DNA from: Lachnospiraceae bacterium
Lineage (GTDB): Bacteria > Bacillota > Clostridia > Lachnospirales > Lachnospiraceae
Assembly (NCBI GenBank): GCA_022792835.1
Contig: JAAWBT010000005.1
Location: forward strand, 1-64,000
Reading direction: 5' to 3'
Length of the DNA stretch: 64,000 nucleotides
Below are positions 34,179 to 42,755 of the stretch, piece after piece. Both the position numbers and the translations under genes were made by a program. Position 1 is the stretch's first letter, and each line of letters begins with the position of its first letter. The notes beneath the pieces are model-generated. The model saw only the letters and a list, made by a program, of their open reading frames with translations, was not told the origin of the DNA and did not search any database.

Positions 34179-35081
34179 TTACATTTTGCACAGCTCATGG
34201 AGCCGTTTCATTTTCCGGTCAGTAAAGGCCTGAAGATCCGCGATGTCCTCATCCGTCAGATGACGAAATTTCTTAAAACGGGTGATAAATTCCCGCACCG
34301 GCTTCGGATTTTTTATGTCCACGGACATTTTAAATTTGCCGTCTTCCACTTCATAGAGGGGAGCAAAGTTTGTCTCCACGGACAGCCTAGAGACCTCAAT
34401 GCTCTCATCGGATTTGCAGCCCCAGCCGGTCAGGCAGGGATTGTACACGTGCAGATATACCAGACCTCTCTCCGCTTCCACCATCGCCCTTTCCAATTTG
34501 CGCACCATATCCGGGATGTAGGCAGGACTCATGGTAGCCATATAGGGCAGGTCATGCATGGCCATAATCATGGGAAAATCTTTTTTATTCTGCTTTTTGC
34601 CGCCCTGGCCGTCGATGACCGGCGTGGTAGATGTCCAGGCGCCTTTTGTGGTAGAGCCGCTGCGCTGGTAGCCGGTGTTCATATATCCCTCGTTGTCATA
34701 GCAGATATAGATAAGCTTGTCCCCCCGTTCGGCTGCGCCAGACAGACACTGCATACCGGCGTCTACCGAAGCGCCGTCGCCGGCAAACGCCACCACATTC
34801 ACCTTCCGTCCGATATGTTCATAGTGCATTTTGATGCCGGCCAGCATGGAAGCCACATTGTCTAACAGGGGGAAGAACACCGGCGTCCTGGCCCCGGACT
34901 GTTTATCCCACCCCACCACGCCCACACCGCCCATGCAGCCCGGCGGAATGGCAAAAATCGTGTCAGGCCCCAGTACCTTCATACAGGTACGCAGCGTCAG
35001 CTCCACATTACAGCCCACGCAGGCAGAAATACCCGGGGAGATTTGGTCTTCATAAGCTGCCAGTTTATCAACTACGTTCAT
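34179..35081 (-). CDS. porB: 2-oxoacid:ferredoxin oxidoreductase, beta (TPP) subunit
   Basis: 300 residues. Thiamine diphosphate domain of a multisubunit pyruvate/2-oxoacid:ferredoxin oxidoreductase. The TPP motif is FAGDGASVDAGMQCLSGAAE through YICYDNEGYMNTG; CVGCNVELTLR near residue 22 and NPCLTGWGC provide cluster cysteines. The enzyme oxidatively decarboxylates a 2-oxoacid to acyl-CoA, reducing ferredoxin. Last gene of the six-gene operon starting at 39233. Many Clostridia use a single-chain enzyme for pyruvate, so this split version may serve a specific 2-oxoacid. Confidence 0.9.
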   Translation of the reverse strand: MNVVDKLAAYEDQISPGISACVGCNVELTLRTCMKVLGPDTIFAIPPGCMGGVGVVGWDKQSGARTPVFFPLLDNVASMLAGIKMHYEHIGRKVNVVAFAGDGASVDAGMQCLSGAAERGDKLIYICYDNEGYMNTGYQRSGSTTKGAWTSTTPVIDGQGGKKQNKKDFPMIMAMHDLPYMATMSPAYIPDMVRKLERAMVEAERGLVYLHVYNPCLTGWGCKSDESIEVSRLSVETNFAPLYEVEDGKFKMSVDIKNPKPVREFITRFKKFRHLTDEDIADLQAFTDRKMKRLHELCKM

Positions 35082-35093
35082 CTTCTCTCCTCC

Positions 35094-36287
35094 TTACCTT
35101 CCTTTATCCTCGCGGTTTAACCACACAGCGGCATGGCATACGGTATCCTCTGCATGGTTCATCACCTCGTCAATGGCATAATGGATATGTGCTGCCGTTA
35201 CATCCTCGCCGCCAAGGCCGGCGATAAAGGGAATGTTCGGCACAAAAGCCGCCGCGCGGTTCATGGAGGCGCACACTTCTTCGTAGATAATTCCTGTATT
35301 CCACCCAAAGGACACATTGCGGTCAATCACTCCGAAAGCTTTCCGCCCCGTAAGCGCCCTGGCCACCTGCTCTGCGGGGAAGGGACGGACCATACGGATT
35401 TTCAGCAGCCCCACCTTTTTTCCCGCTCTCCTTGCCTCGTCCACACAGTCCTTCGCCACACCGGTCATGGAGCCCATGGTCACCATCACATAGTCCGCGT
35501 CGTCACAGCAGTATTCCTCCACAGCGCCACCGTAGCTGCGGCCAAAACGCTCACCGAATTCTTGGTCCACCGCTTCCAGAAGTTTCAGGGCATTTTGCTG
35601 CCCCATCATGTGTTTCAGACGATATTCCGTCAGCAGATAGCCGTTGGTCAAAGGGTCAACCGCCATAGGCCGCTTGGGATCCAGAATAATGTGCTCCGGC
35701 GCATATCCAGGCAGAAATGCGTCCACGCTCTCCTGGTCCGGAATCTCCACCCGCTCAGACATGTGAGACAGATAGAAGCCGTCAAAGCAGACATTGATGG
35801 GAAGCAGTACGTCTTTATCTTCCGCGATGCGGTAAGCCATGATGAGGGTATCCAGAATTTCCTGATTATCCTCCACATAAATCTGCAGCCAGCCGGCATC
35901 CCGCACGGTCAGACTGTCCTGGGGCCCGCCCCAGAGTGTCTGGGGAGAGATCATCTCCCGGTTGGCCACAGCCATCACAATGGGCAGCCGCAGAGTGGAA
36001 GCGCGGAAATAGGGCTCATACATCAGGGCCAGCCCCTGAGATGCCGTGGCCGTAAACACACGGGAGCCGGCCAGTGACGCGCCGGTGCACACGCTCATGG
36101 CAGAAAGCTCGCTTTCCACCTCGCTCACAGAGCTTCCCAGCCTGCCGCCGGTCACAAAATCAGCCAGGTATTCCACAATGGGCGTCTGGGGGGTAATGGG
36201 GTAGGCCGCAATAATATCCGGCCGACAAAGACAGGCGCCGATGGCTGCCGCCATATTGCCATTGATCACTTTCACCTCTGACATCAT
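35094..36287 (-). CDS. porA: 2-oxoacid:ferredoxin oxidoreductase, alpha subunit
   Basis: 397 residues. AYPITPQTPIVEYLADFVTG, SEVESELSAMSVCTGASLAG and TATASQGLALMYEPYFRAS are classic alpha-subunit motifs; domain II follows (YVMVTMGSMTGVAKDCVDEA, KVGLLKIRMVRPFPAEQV). The segment ISPQTLWGGPQDSLTVRD differs from the usual pyruvate enzyme pattern (WNDHSDSM..RD), so pyruvate specificity is uncertain. Start overlaps the delta stop; two adjacent ATGs (36287, 36284) after aaaggaggatga are equally possible. Confidence 0.9.
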   Translation of the reverse strand: MMSEVKVINGNMAAAIGACLCRPDIIAAYPITPQTPIVEYLADFVTGGRLGSSVSEVESELSAMSVCTGASLAGSRVFTATASQGLALMYEPYFRASTLRLPIVMAVANREMISPQTLWGGPQDSLTVRDAGWLQIYVEDNQEILDTLIMAYRIAEDKDVLLPINVCFDGFYLSHMSERVEIPDQESVDAFLPGYAPEHIILDPKRPMAVDPLTNGYLLTEYRLKHMMGQQNALKLLEAVDQEFGERFGRSYGGAVEEYCCDDADYVMVTMGSMTGVAKDCVDEARRAGKKVGLLKIRMVRPFPAEQVARALTGRKAFGVIDRNVSFGWNTGIIYEEVCASMNRAAAFVPNIPFIAGLGGEDVTAAHIHYAIDEVMNHAEDTVCHAAVWLNREDKGR

Positions 36288-36556
36288 TCATCCTCCTTTA
36301 CCGCCGCCATGGAAATGGCCTTCTTCTTACATTCATGGGCGCAGATGCCGCACCCTTTACAGTAGTCATAGCAGATTTCAAAGCTGCCGTCCTCATTTTT
36401 CTTTACGGAATTCACCGGACAATATAACAGGCACATCCCGCAGCGAACGCATTTTTCCACATCCATGACCGGTTTTCTGGTGCGCCATTTTCCGGTCTCG
36501 ACGATCTTCAGTCCCTCCGGTCCGATGGGAACGATATAATCACTGACAAATTTCAT
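36284..36556 (-). CDS. porD: 2-oxoacid:ferredoxin oxidoreductase, delta (ferredoxin) subunit
   Basis: 90 residues from the ATG at 36556 (after aaggagggcacc); the longer frame is rejected because it runs into porC. Two 4Fe-4S motifs, CVRCGMCLLYCP and CKGCGICAHECK, carry electrons from the TPP subunit to soluble ferredoxin. Position between porC and porA matches archaeal-type four-subunit enzymes. Confidence 0.92.
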   Translation of the reverse strand: MKFVSDYIVPIGPEGLKIVETGKWRTRKPVMDVEKCVRCGMCLLYCPVNSVKKNEDGSFEICYDYCKGCGICAHECKKKAISMAAVKEDE

Positions 36557-36566
36557 GGTGCCCTCC

Positions 36567-37112
36567 TTATTCAAACATAACGATCCTTGCTTCTTTGTAT
36601 CCGCAGCGAAAGGCTTCCACGTTTTTCGCACCGAACACTTCTTCAACCACCTGTTCTACCCTCTCCTTCTCCACCCATCCGGTCGCCCGGACAAAGGCCC
36701 CAAGCATAATGGTATTTGGAATCGGACGTCCCAGCAGATTTAAGGCAATGGCAGTGGCGTCCAGGTAAGCTAGGCACCTGACATCCGGACTTTTCACCAC
36801 GTCCTTTGGATCCTCCTGCCTGGTATTTAAAATCACGAAGGAGTCTTTTTTCAGTCCTTCAAATACCGGTGTGGATAGGAGCAGACTGGGATCCTGGATA
36901 ATCACACAGTCCGGGCTGTACACCTGGTTTTTCGCGCGGATCTTCTGGTCTCCCAGGCGGACATAGGAGGCCACCGGAGCCCCCTGCCGTTCAAATCCGA
37001 AAAAGGGCATGGAATTGCCGTATTTTCCTGCCGCCACAGCAGCCCTAACCAGCAGTTCTCCGGCCTTCACTGTTCCCATTCCTCCAATTCCGTGGAGTCT
37101 GATTTCTTTCAT
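36567..37112 (-). CDS. porC: 2-oxoacid:ferredoxin oxidoreductase, gamma subunit
   Basis: 181 residues. IRLHGIGGMGTVKAGELLVR, MPFFGFERQGAPVASYVRLG and VIIQDPSLL identify the gamma subunit, which contributes to coenzyme A binding and complex assembly. Cotranscribed with porDAB downstream and the acyl-CoA synthetase genes upstream. Confidence 0.92.
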   Translation of the reverse strand: MKEIRLHGIGGMGTVKAGELLVRAAVAAGKYGNSMPFFGFERQGAPVASYVRLGDQKIRAKNQVYSPDCVIIQDPSLLLSTPVFEGLKKDSFVILNTRQEDPKDVVKSPDVRCLAYLDATAIALNLLGRPIPNTIMLGAFVRATGWVEKERVEQVVEEVFGAKNVEAFRCGYKEARIVMFE

Positions 37113-37129
37113 GCAACATATCCTCCTCT

Positions 37130-37798
37130 CTATTCATTAACCACGACCATCGCGTCCACACCCACTGCTTTTTTTCCGTCTCCAAACAATACGAACGGGT
37201 TGACATCAATCTCAGCAATCTCTGGGTGTTCCGAAACCAGCCTGGACAGGCAAAGCAGGGCCTCAATCAGCTCCTCTCTGTCATATTGCACGCCCCGCAG
37301 GCCCTCCCGGTAAATTTTCTCCAAGGGTGTTTCCTCAATCATCTGTTTTGCATCCTGCCGGTCAATGGGAAGCATACGCAGAGAAACCGCCTGCAACAGC
37401 TCCACATAAATCCCTCCCAGCCCCACCATGATGACCGGGCCGAACTGGGAATCCGTGCTGACGCCAAGGAGTACCTCAAACCCTCTCGGAAGCATCTGCT
37501 GCACCAGGACTCCCTGGATGTTGGCCTCCGGCGCGCCGGCTTTTGCATTGGCAAGAATTTCTTCATAAGCCTCAGACATTTCTGCCACACTGTTGATCTG
37601 CAGACGCACACAGCCCAGATCTGTTTTATGCTGAATATCGTCGGAGAGAATTTTCATAGCCACAGGAAATCCCAATTTTTTTGCTGTCTCTGTCAGTACC
37701 ATCTCTTCCCCCAAGGTCAACACCACCGATTGAACCACAGGAATCCCATACTGGCTTAACAGCCGTCCGCTTTCCAGCTCATTCAATACCCTTCCCAT
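37130..37798 (-). CDS. Acetyl/acyl-CoA synthetase (ADP-forming), beta subunit
   Basis: 222 residues, ATP-grasp type. LLSQYGIPVVQSVVLTLGEE, FPVAMKILSDDIQHKTDLGCVRL with the catalytic lysine and histidine, and EIDVNPFVLFGDGKKAVGVDA are typical of the beta chain of ADP-forming acetyl-CoA synthetase. The complex converts acyl-CoA, ADP and phosphate to the free acid, CoA and ATP. The gene starts one base after the alpha-subunit stop. Confidence 0.92.
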   Translation of the reverse strand: MGRVLNELESGRLLSQYGIPVVQSVVLTLGEEMVLTETAKKLGFPVAMKILSDDIQHKTDLGCVRLQINSVAEMSEAYEEILANAKAGAPEANIQGVLVQQMLPRGFEVLLGVSTDSQFGPVIMVGLGGIYVELLQAVSLRMLPIDRQDAKQMIEETPLEKIYREGLRGVQYDREELIEALLCLSRLVSEHPEIAEIDVNPFVLFGDGKKAVGVDAMVVVNE

Positions 37799-37799
37799 A

Positions 37800-39233
37800 T
37801 CAAACCCCCTGTTCCCTCAAATATGCCCCGTACCGGCAAAGGTTCTTTGCCGCCAACACTGCCTTGTCCGGCGTATTAAAGGTACAGAGCCCGTTTTGTT
37901 CCATGATCGCCCGCGCCTCTTTTGTGTATGCACCGGCCATTACGCAGTAGTAGACCGGTTTGCGCTTCCCGACCGGAATGGATTTCTCCACAGCCACAAG
38001 GGCTTCTGCCAGCTCCTTTTGGGGCAGGAATGTGGGTACCACCGTGATGAACACCACCCCGTCCACGTTGTCGTCTTCCAGAACCACCCGCAGGCCGTCC
38101 GCATGATTTTCAGGAGAGGCAGAGGCTGTGATATCTGCGTAACCCTCCGGATGGCAGATATTGGACATGGGCAGCTCACAGGCCCTTAATTTTTCCTTTG
38201 TCTCCTCCGATACCACCGGCATGTGCAGAGCCGGCCAGGCGGCAATGGCATCCGTACAGTAGATGCCGGGACCTCCGGCCTGGGTGTAGAGGAAGAGATT
38301 GTTTCCCCCTGGTACTGGAAGCCGGTCAAATGCCTGTAAGGTGTCAATCAGCTCATCAATGGTCTCCACCCGCACCACACCGGTCTGCTGGAACATGGCA
38401 TCATACACTCTGTCGGAGCCTGCCATGGAGCCAGTATGGGAATTGGCCGCCGCACTGCCCAAATCGCTGCGTCCCACCTTTAACACTACCACCGGCTTTT
38501 TCTTTGTCAATCTGCGGAAGGTTTCTGCCAGTTTCTTGCCGTCGTGGTAGCCCTCCATGTACAGGCCGATCACCTTCGTGGTATCGTCTTCCGCCAGATA
38601 TTCCAGCAGATCCACAAAATCCACATCCGCCATGTTCCCGATAGAAATAAACTTGTTGTATAGTACCGGAACCACCCGCGCCGCGCCTTCCATCAGCACG
38701 GAACAGGCCAGCGCCCCGCTCTGGGAGAGGAAGGTTATCCCTGTGGGCTCTCCAAAAGCCTCAAAGGGGACGCCGGTGTCCACAAATGTGGTGTCCACCA
38801 GGCTCCGGTTATCAATCACGCCAATACAGTTCGGCCCCACCACACGGATGCCGTGACGCTTCGCACTGTCCATCAGGCGCTTCTGTCGGTCAATCCCCTC
38901 CGCAGTTTTTGTCTCTGCATAGTCTGCGGCCGCACAGACGATGACCTTCACATCCCCTTTCTCCTCCATACGGGCATCCAGATCATCCATCACGGAATAA
39001 ATCAGCCGCGCGGGCATGATAAACACCACCATGTCCACATGCCCTTCAATGGCTTTTAATGACGGGTAACAGGGATATTCCAAAATTTCTTTTTCCTTCG
39101 GATTGATGGGGTAGACCTTTCCCGGATATCTTTTCTCCCGCATGTTCCTAAGAGCCACGTAACCGGCCTTGGCCGGATTGGCCGAAGCCCCTAAAACGGC
39201 GATCCCGTCCGGTCGGAATAATTGATCCAGCAT
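37800..39233 (-). CDS. Acetyl/acyl-CoA synthetase (ADP-forming), alpha subunit
   Basis: 477 residues from the ATG at 39233, preferred over a GTG at 39242 because gaggtg is then spaced 7 bp. LFRPDGIAVLGASANPAKAG is the CoA-binding Rossmann start; VVGPNCIGVIDNRS and FLSQSGALACSVL precede the transient phosphohistidine loop region (NSHTGSMAGSDRVYDAMF). First gene of the operon. Together with the POR subunits it makes an ATP-yielding oxidation of a 2-oxoacid. A CRP/FNR-type dyad lies upstream. Confidence 0.92.
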   Translation of the reverse strand: MLDQLFRPDGIAVLGASANPAKAGYVALRNMREKRYPGKVYPINPKEKEILEYPCYPSLKAIEGHVDMVVFIMPARLIYSVMDDLDARMEEKGDVKVIVCAAADYAETKTAEGIDRQKRLMDSAKRHGIRVVGPNCIGVIDNRSLVDTTFVDTGVPFEAFGEPTGITFLSQSGALACSVLMEGAARVVPVLYNKFISIGNMADVDFVDLLEYLAEDDTTKVIGLYMEGYHDGKKLAETFRRLTKKKPVVVLKVGRSDLGSAAANSHTGSMAGSDRVYDAMFQQTGVVRVETIDELIDTLQAFDRLPVPGGNNLFLYTQAGGPGIYCTDAIAAWPALHMPVVSEETKEKLRACELPMSNICHPEGYADITASASPENHADGLRVVLEDDNVDGVVFITVVPTFLPQKELAEALVAVEKSIPVGKRKPVYYCVMAGAYTKEARAIMEQNGLCTFNTPDKAVLAAKNLCRYGAYLREQGV

Positions 39234-39284
39234 ACCATTCACCTCTTGCTTTTCTCTTTCTTTTCCATTGCTTCCTACAGTTTT

Positions 39285-39327
39285 ATTATGTTGGAAGCAA
39301 CCTGGAAAATCTGTAAATCATTTGACA
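39285..39327 (-). promoter_or_regulatory. CRP/FNR-type dyad and -10 element of the acyl-CoA synthetase/POR operon
   Basis: TGTAA-ATCATT-TGACA (39312-39327) has the 5-6-5 spacing of CRP/FNR operators. On the minus strand a -10-like CATAAT (39285-39290) is centred 32 bp from the dyad centre, as in class II activation. On the plus strand the right half contains TTGACA, the -35 of the regulator gene, with TATATA 16 bp later, so binding should repress the regulator. Confidence 0.65.
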
Positions 39328-39392
39328 AAACATCTATTTTTGTTATATATTTAAAAAGTCACGCAAATATCTGCCGGATTTGGAGTTTGGAG

Positions 39393-40109
39393 ATGAAAAC
39401 AGACAGAAATGCCATGCCAATATTTGAAATCGACGATTCTCTGTGGCTCAACATGGAAGAGCTGGACTGGTCCTGTATCACAGACGGACTGACTCCCAAA
39501 CATTACCGTCTGCGTGAAGAACTGTTTCACCAGGTGGAGAATTTCCAGTACGTCTACATCTGCCGTTCCGGCCGCATCCAGCTGGATATCCTTGGCTCAA
39601 ACGGCAACCGCCGCGTACTGTTTATCTGCAGTAAAAATTCTATTTTCGGAGAACTTTCTCTCTTTGACAAGCTCCCTTACAATTGTACGGCTACCGCCGT
39701 GACGGATTCTTATGTTTATGCAGTTCCTGCCGGTCATTTTTTAAAGCAGCTGGATTTGCATCCCAAGCTGGCGCTCAATATCCTCCGGGTACAGTCCACC
39801 AAGATCCGCCTGCTCACCACAGTCATCAAGCAGATGTCCTTCAACGATGCCACCTACCGTGTGGCCTATGTGCTGGCAAATCTGATTCAGGATTACTCCC
39901 GCCAGGTCAATAATAATACTGCCTACAAGCTGACTCTGAAATATACCCACCAGGATGTAGCGGATCTCACCGGACTCTCACGGGTGTCGGTCTCCAATAT
40001 CATCAGCCGTTTTCAAAATATGGGGATCCTGAAAAAAGATCCCATCGACGGCTATATCACCATCCGCGATCCACAAAAGTTGTATGAATTTTTGAACGAT
40101 TTCGCGTAA
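39393..40109 (+). CDS. CRP/FNR-family transcriptional regulator
   Basis: 238 residues from the ATG at 39393 (after tggag, 7-bp spacing); a 57-residue in-frame upstream extension is rejected. Cyclic-nucleotide-type sensor barrel (VYICRSGRIQLDIL, SIFGELSLFDKLPYNCTATA) and C-terminal HTH (YTHQDVADLTGLSRVSVSNI). In the recognition helix the Glu and Arg that read TGTGA in E. coli CRP are replaced (SRETVGR to SRVSVSN), consistent with a TGTAA half-site. No FNR-like cysteine set is evident, so the signal is unknown. Placed between the POR and the microcompartment operons, both of which have its likely operator. Confidence 0.9.
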   Translation: MKTDRNAMPIFEIDDSLWLNMEELDWSCITDGLTPKHYRLREELFHQVENFQYVYICRSGRIQLDILGSNGNRRVLFICSKNSIFGELSLFDKLPYNCTATAVTDSYVYAVPAGHFLKQLDLHPKLALNILRVQSTKIRLLTTVIKQMSFNDATYRVAYVLANLIQDYSRQVNNNTAYKLTLKYTHQDVADLTGLSRVSVSNIISRFQNMGILKKDPIDGYITIRDPQKLYEFLNDFA

Positions 40110-40144
40110 AAAACCGGCAAAGCTTCAAGCTTCTTGCCGGTTTT
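40110..40144. terminator. Bidirectional terminator
   Basis: AAAACCGGCAA pairs with TTGCCGGTTTT around a 13-nt apex with GCTT/AAGC, directly after the regulator stop on the plus strand and after the hydantoinase-like gene on the minus strand. Confidence 0.9.
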
Positions 40145-40147
40145 CTT

Positions 40148-41719
40148 TTATTTCATGCAGTGAGCCAACACGCTTCCTCCGGCCCCATCATCTGTCAGTC
40201 TGCCGTCCCAGGCCGCGATCCGTCCCCCTTTGATCGTCCCGCAGGGCCATCCCCTCAGTCTCTTTCCCTGAAAAACGGAAAAATCAGAACGACTCTGCAG
40301 ACTCGCCGGCTCTGCCATGCGGCTTCGGTTCATGTCCACCAGCACGATATCTGCGTCTGATCCGGGCAGCAGTGTCCCTTTCTGTGGATAAATTCCAAAA
40401 ATTCTGGCCGGGTTTTCTGTCATCAGTGGAATCAGCTTTTCAAGGGGAATTTCCTGGCGGAAAAATCCCTCATTCAGTACAGAGGCCAGATGGGTTCCCA
40501 GAGCTGGATAACCGGCAATTGCCGTCCCCATGCCCTCATGCACCTTTTTCTCCACACTGGAGATCGTGGTATTGTCCGTGCCGATGGTATCAATGATACC
40601 TGCCCGGATACCTTCCCAAAGTGCCTGTCGGCTCTCAGGGCTTCGGAAGGGAGGCAGCATCTTTCCGTATGCTCCCACGCCGCTGGACGTATCCAGTGAA
40701 AGATAGGGCGAGGTTGTCTCCACGTAAAGCTTGTCATGTTTCATGCGGTTTAAAGCTTTCATACTTTCCCCGGTGGAGGAATGGACAATGTAGGTACGCA
40801 GGCCCAGCTTCCGGGACAGATAAGCAGTCCTAATGACAGCCTCCCCCTCAGATATCTCCGGGTGGCTCTGTCCGAATTCAGCCAGTGTTTCCACAGGATG
40901 CTGAGCCATATCTTTTTCTGCATATTCCACAATCGAGGCATTTTCTGCATGTACACAGAGAACCGGGTCCGCCTCCAGTGCCTTTAAGCATTCCATGGTC
41001 CGCACAATAAAGCCGTCCTCCTGATGAGGAAAGAGTCCCGGAATACCACACATGTACACCTTAAAAGAATTCATGCCGCAGGCGGAATACTGAGGAAGCT
41101 CTGCCAGCTGCGCTTCTTCCCGCAAAGTAAAATGCGGGAACATATCCACCCGGGACAGGGAGGGAACCTTTTCTCGCAACATCTCTATAAGCGGAAGGTA
41201 ACTGCCGCTTTGATTAAAAAAAGTGCCGATGGTGGTCACGCCTCCCAGAATTGCTGATCTGGTCTCACTGACCAGCTCCGTATCCAGGGGTGCAAACAGA
41301 CCAAGGTGGGTGTGGGGATCAATGATACCTGGAAGCACATAGAGTCCTCTCGCATCGATTTCCTGTCTGGCAGAGGGGGTCTGGCTGGTCAGAGAGACAA
41401 TCTTTCCTTCTTTTACACAAATATTGGTCTTCAGACATCCCGCTTCCGGCAGCACTACAATCCCGTTTTTTATAATCAGATCACAGGAGGCTTTTGGTAG
41501 AATTGCCACAGAGCCGACAGGAGATGACGCCGGCGCCTTAGGCTTTGAAACCGGCAGGGCCGCCTCCTGTACTTCCTTTTTCCTCACCAGGCGGATCCCC
41601 TTTTGCTTCGCCGTCTCCCGCGCCAGATCGGTCAGCCTGTCATCCTCGCCCAACACGTATTCTGTCCCGCCCTGACGCCCTACCGCCATAATATCGTTCC
41701 TTGTAATAAATTTTTTCAA
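40148..41719 (-). CDS. Hydantoinase/dihydropyrimidinase-like amidohydrolase with N-terminal targeting-type extension
   Basis: 523 residues. A cyclic amidohydrolase core starts near residue 78 with all metal ligands: H136 and H138 in GIIDPHTHLG, carboxylated-lysine candidate K220 in NSFKVYM, H257 in VHAEN, H313 in YIVHSST, D382 in IGTDNTT. Enzymes of this family open hydantoin, dihydropyrimidine or allantoin rings. Residues 1-50 (ITRNDIMAVGRQGG..DRLTDLARETAKQKGI) plus a Lys/Ala/Pro/Ser linker are absent from normal family members and resemble the extension of the neighbouring aldolase, suggesting encapsulation. Start is TTG at 41719, overlapping the aldolase stop (TTGA), after gaggag. Last gene of the microcompartment operon. 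Confidence 0.85.
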   Translation of the reverse strand: MKKFITRNDIMAVGRQGGTEYVLGEDDRLTDLARETAKQKGIRLVRKKEVQEAALPVSKPKAPASSPVGSVAILPKASCDLIIKNGIVVLPEAGCLKTNICVKEGKIVSLTSQTPSARQEIDARGLYVLPGIIDPHTHLGLFAPLDTELVSETRSAILGGVTTIGTFFNQSGSYLPLIEMLREKVPSLSRVDMFPHFTLREEAQLAELPQYSACGMNSFKVYMCGIPGLFPHQEDGFIVRTMECLKALEADPVLCVHAENASIVEYAEKDMAQHPVETLAEFGQSHPEISEGEAVIRTAYLSRKLGLRTYIVHSSTGESMKALNRMKHDKLYVETTSPYLSLDTSSGVGAYGKMLPPFRSPESRQALWEGIRAGIIDTIGTDNTTISSVEKKVHEGMGTAIAGYPALGTHLASVLNEGFFRQEIPLEKLIPLMTENPARIFGIYPQKGTLLPGSDADIVLVDMNRSRMAEPASLQSRSDFSVFQGKRLRGWPCGTIKGGRIAAWDGRLTDDGAGGSVLAHCMK

Positions 41720-42741
41720 CTCTGCTCCTCAATCGCAGCACGCAGTGCAGGCATCTCCCTTGAAACCGCAGCCCCCAGAATTGCCAGTTCAGAATTGACC
41801 AGGGCCATGTCAAACCCTTTTTCAAACCAAGACTGTGCCGCCTGGAAATTCCCCGCAAAAACACCAAGCCGCTTTCTGAGTGCTCTGGTTTTTTCACGGA
41901 GATACAAAATTGTATCTACCAGCTTCGGGTTCGTAAACTGCCCAAAGATCCCCATATCCATAGAAAGATCTCCTGGTCCCACAAAGAACATATCCACAAA
42001 ATCGTCCGCTGCTTTTAAAATATCATCAATGTTTTCCACTGCCGCCACAGTTTCCAGCTGGATGACAATATTTGTCCTGCGGTTCATATCGCCGGAATCT
42101 GAAAGGCTGTCTCCATAGTCCCAGAGACGGGATGGGCCGACTCCGCGCCTGCCCTTAGGCGGATAAAGGCTGAAAGAACGCAGACGCAGCACATCGTCTG
42201 CGGTTCGGATCTGTGGGATTAACAGCGCATCTGCGCCGATGTCCAATGCGCCGGTCACACATTCATAGGTCAGCGTAGGAACGCGGACCATACCATAGGC
42301 AGGCGTGTGCCTGAGAGACTGCAGCATCTTCTGCACAGTCTCCAGATGCATGGCGTTATGTTCGCTGTCAATGCACACAAAATCAAAACCCAGATGCCCC
42401 ACATATTCCGTCATCACCGGATGGGGAGTTCCCACAAAGGTACCCACCAGCTTTTTGGGAGAACAGATCACTTCTTTAAATAAAGGTTTCTGCCCTGTCC
42501 CGGCATATACGGCCGCACCGCCATAGCCGCCTGAGCCTGCCGGACGGCCCTCAATCCGTGGAGCCGCAGCCGTTTGGGTCTTGGAAGTTTCCTCTTCTCC
42601 GGTCACCACAATCTCCATCCCCAGCCGCTCCATCTCCTCCTGCGCCAGATCAGTCATCAAAGGCATCTCTGCCAAGAGGATTTGCTTCAGCCCCCTTTTA
42701 CTGTACTCAAGAATCTCGTTTTTTGTCAGTATATTCTGCAT
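41716..42741 (-). CDS. HpcH/HpaI-type class II aldolase with N-terminal targeting-type extension
   Basis: 341 residues from ATG 42741 (after aaggcggtg); a TTG two codons upstream is less likely. The C-terminal barrel (residues 85-341) carries the family residues: His128 in CIDSEHNAMHLE, Arg153 in GMVRVP, metal ligands Glu230 in QLETVAAVEN and Asp258 in FVGPGDLSMDMG. Such aldolases split 2-keto-4-hydroxy acids into pyruvate and an aldehyde. Residues 1-46 form an extension (ILTKNEILEYSKRGLKQILL, LMTDLAQEEMERLGMEIV) followed by a Gly/Ala/Thr-rich linker to residue 84, as in enzymes targeted into microcompartments. It sits between shell genes and the hydantoinase-like gene. Confidence 0.88.
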   Translation of the reverse strand: MQNILTKNEILEYSKRGLKQILLAEMPLMTDLAQEEMERLGMEIVVTGEEETSKTQTAAAPRIEGRPAGSGGYGGAAVYAGTGQKPLFKEVICSPKKLVGTFVGTPHPVMTEYVGHLGFDFVCIDSEHNAMHLETVQKMLQSLRHTPAYGMVRVPTLTYECVTGALDIGADALLIPQIRTADDVLRLRSFSLYPPKGRRGVGPSRLWDYGDSLSDSGDMNRRTNIVIQLETVAAVENIDDILKAADDFVDMFFVGPGDLSMDMGIFGQFTNPKLVDTILYLREKTRALRKRLGVFAGNFQAAQSWFEKGFDMALVNSELAILGAAVSREMPALRAAIEEQS

Positions 42742-42755
42742 AGACAATCACCGCC

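Noticed and set aside
39222-39392. 57-codon N-terminal extension of the CRP/FNR regulator
   Set aside because: It would cover the operator and promoter; the ATG at 39393 has correct spacing from tggag and the family fold starts there.
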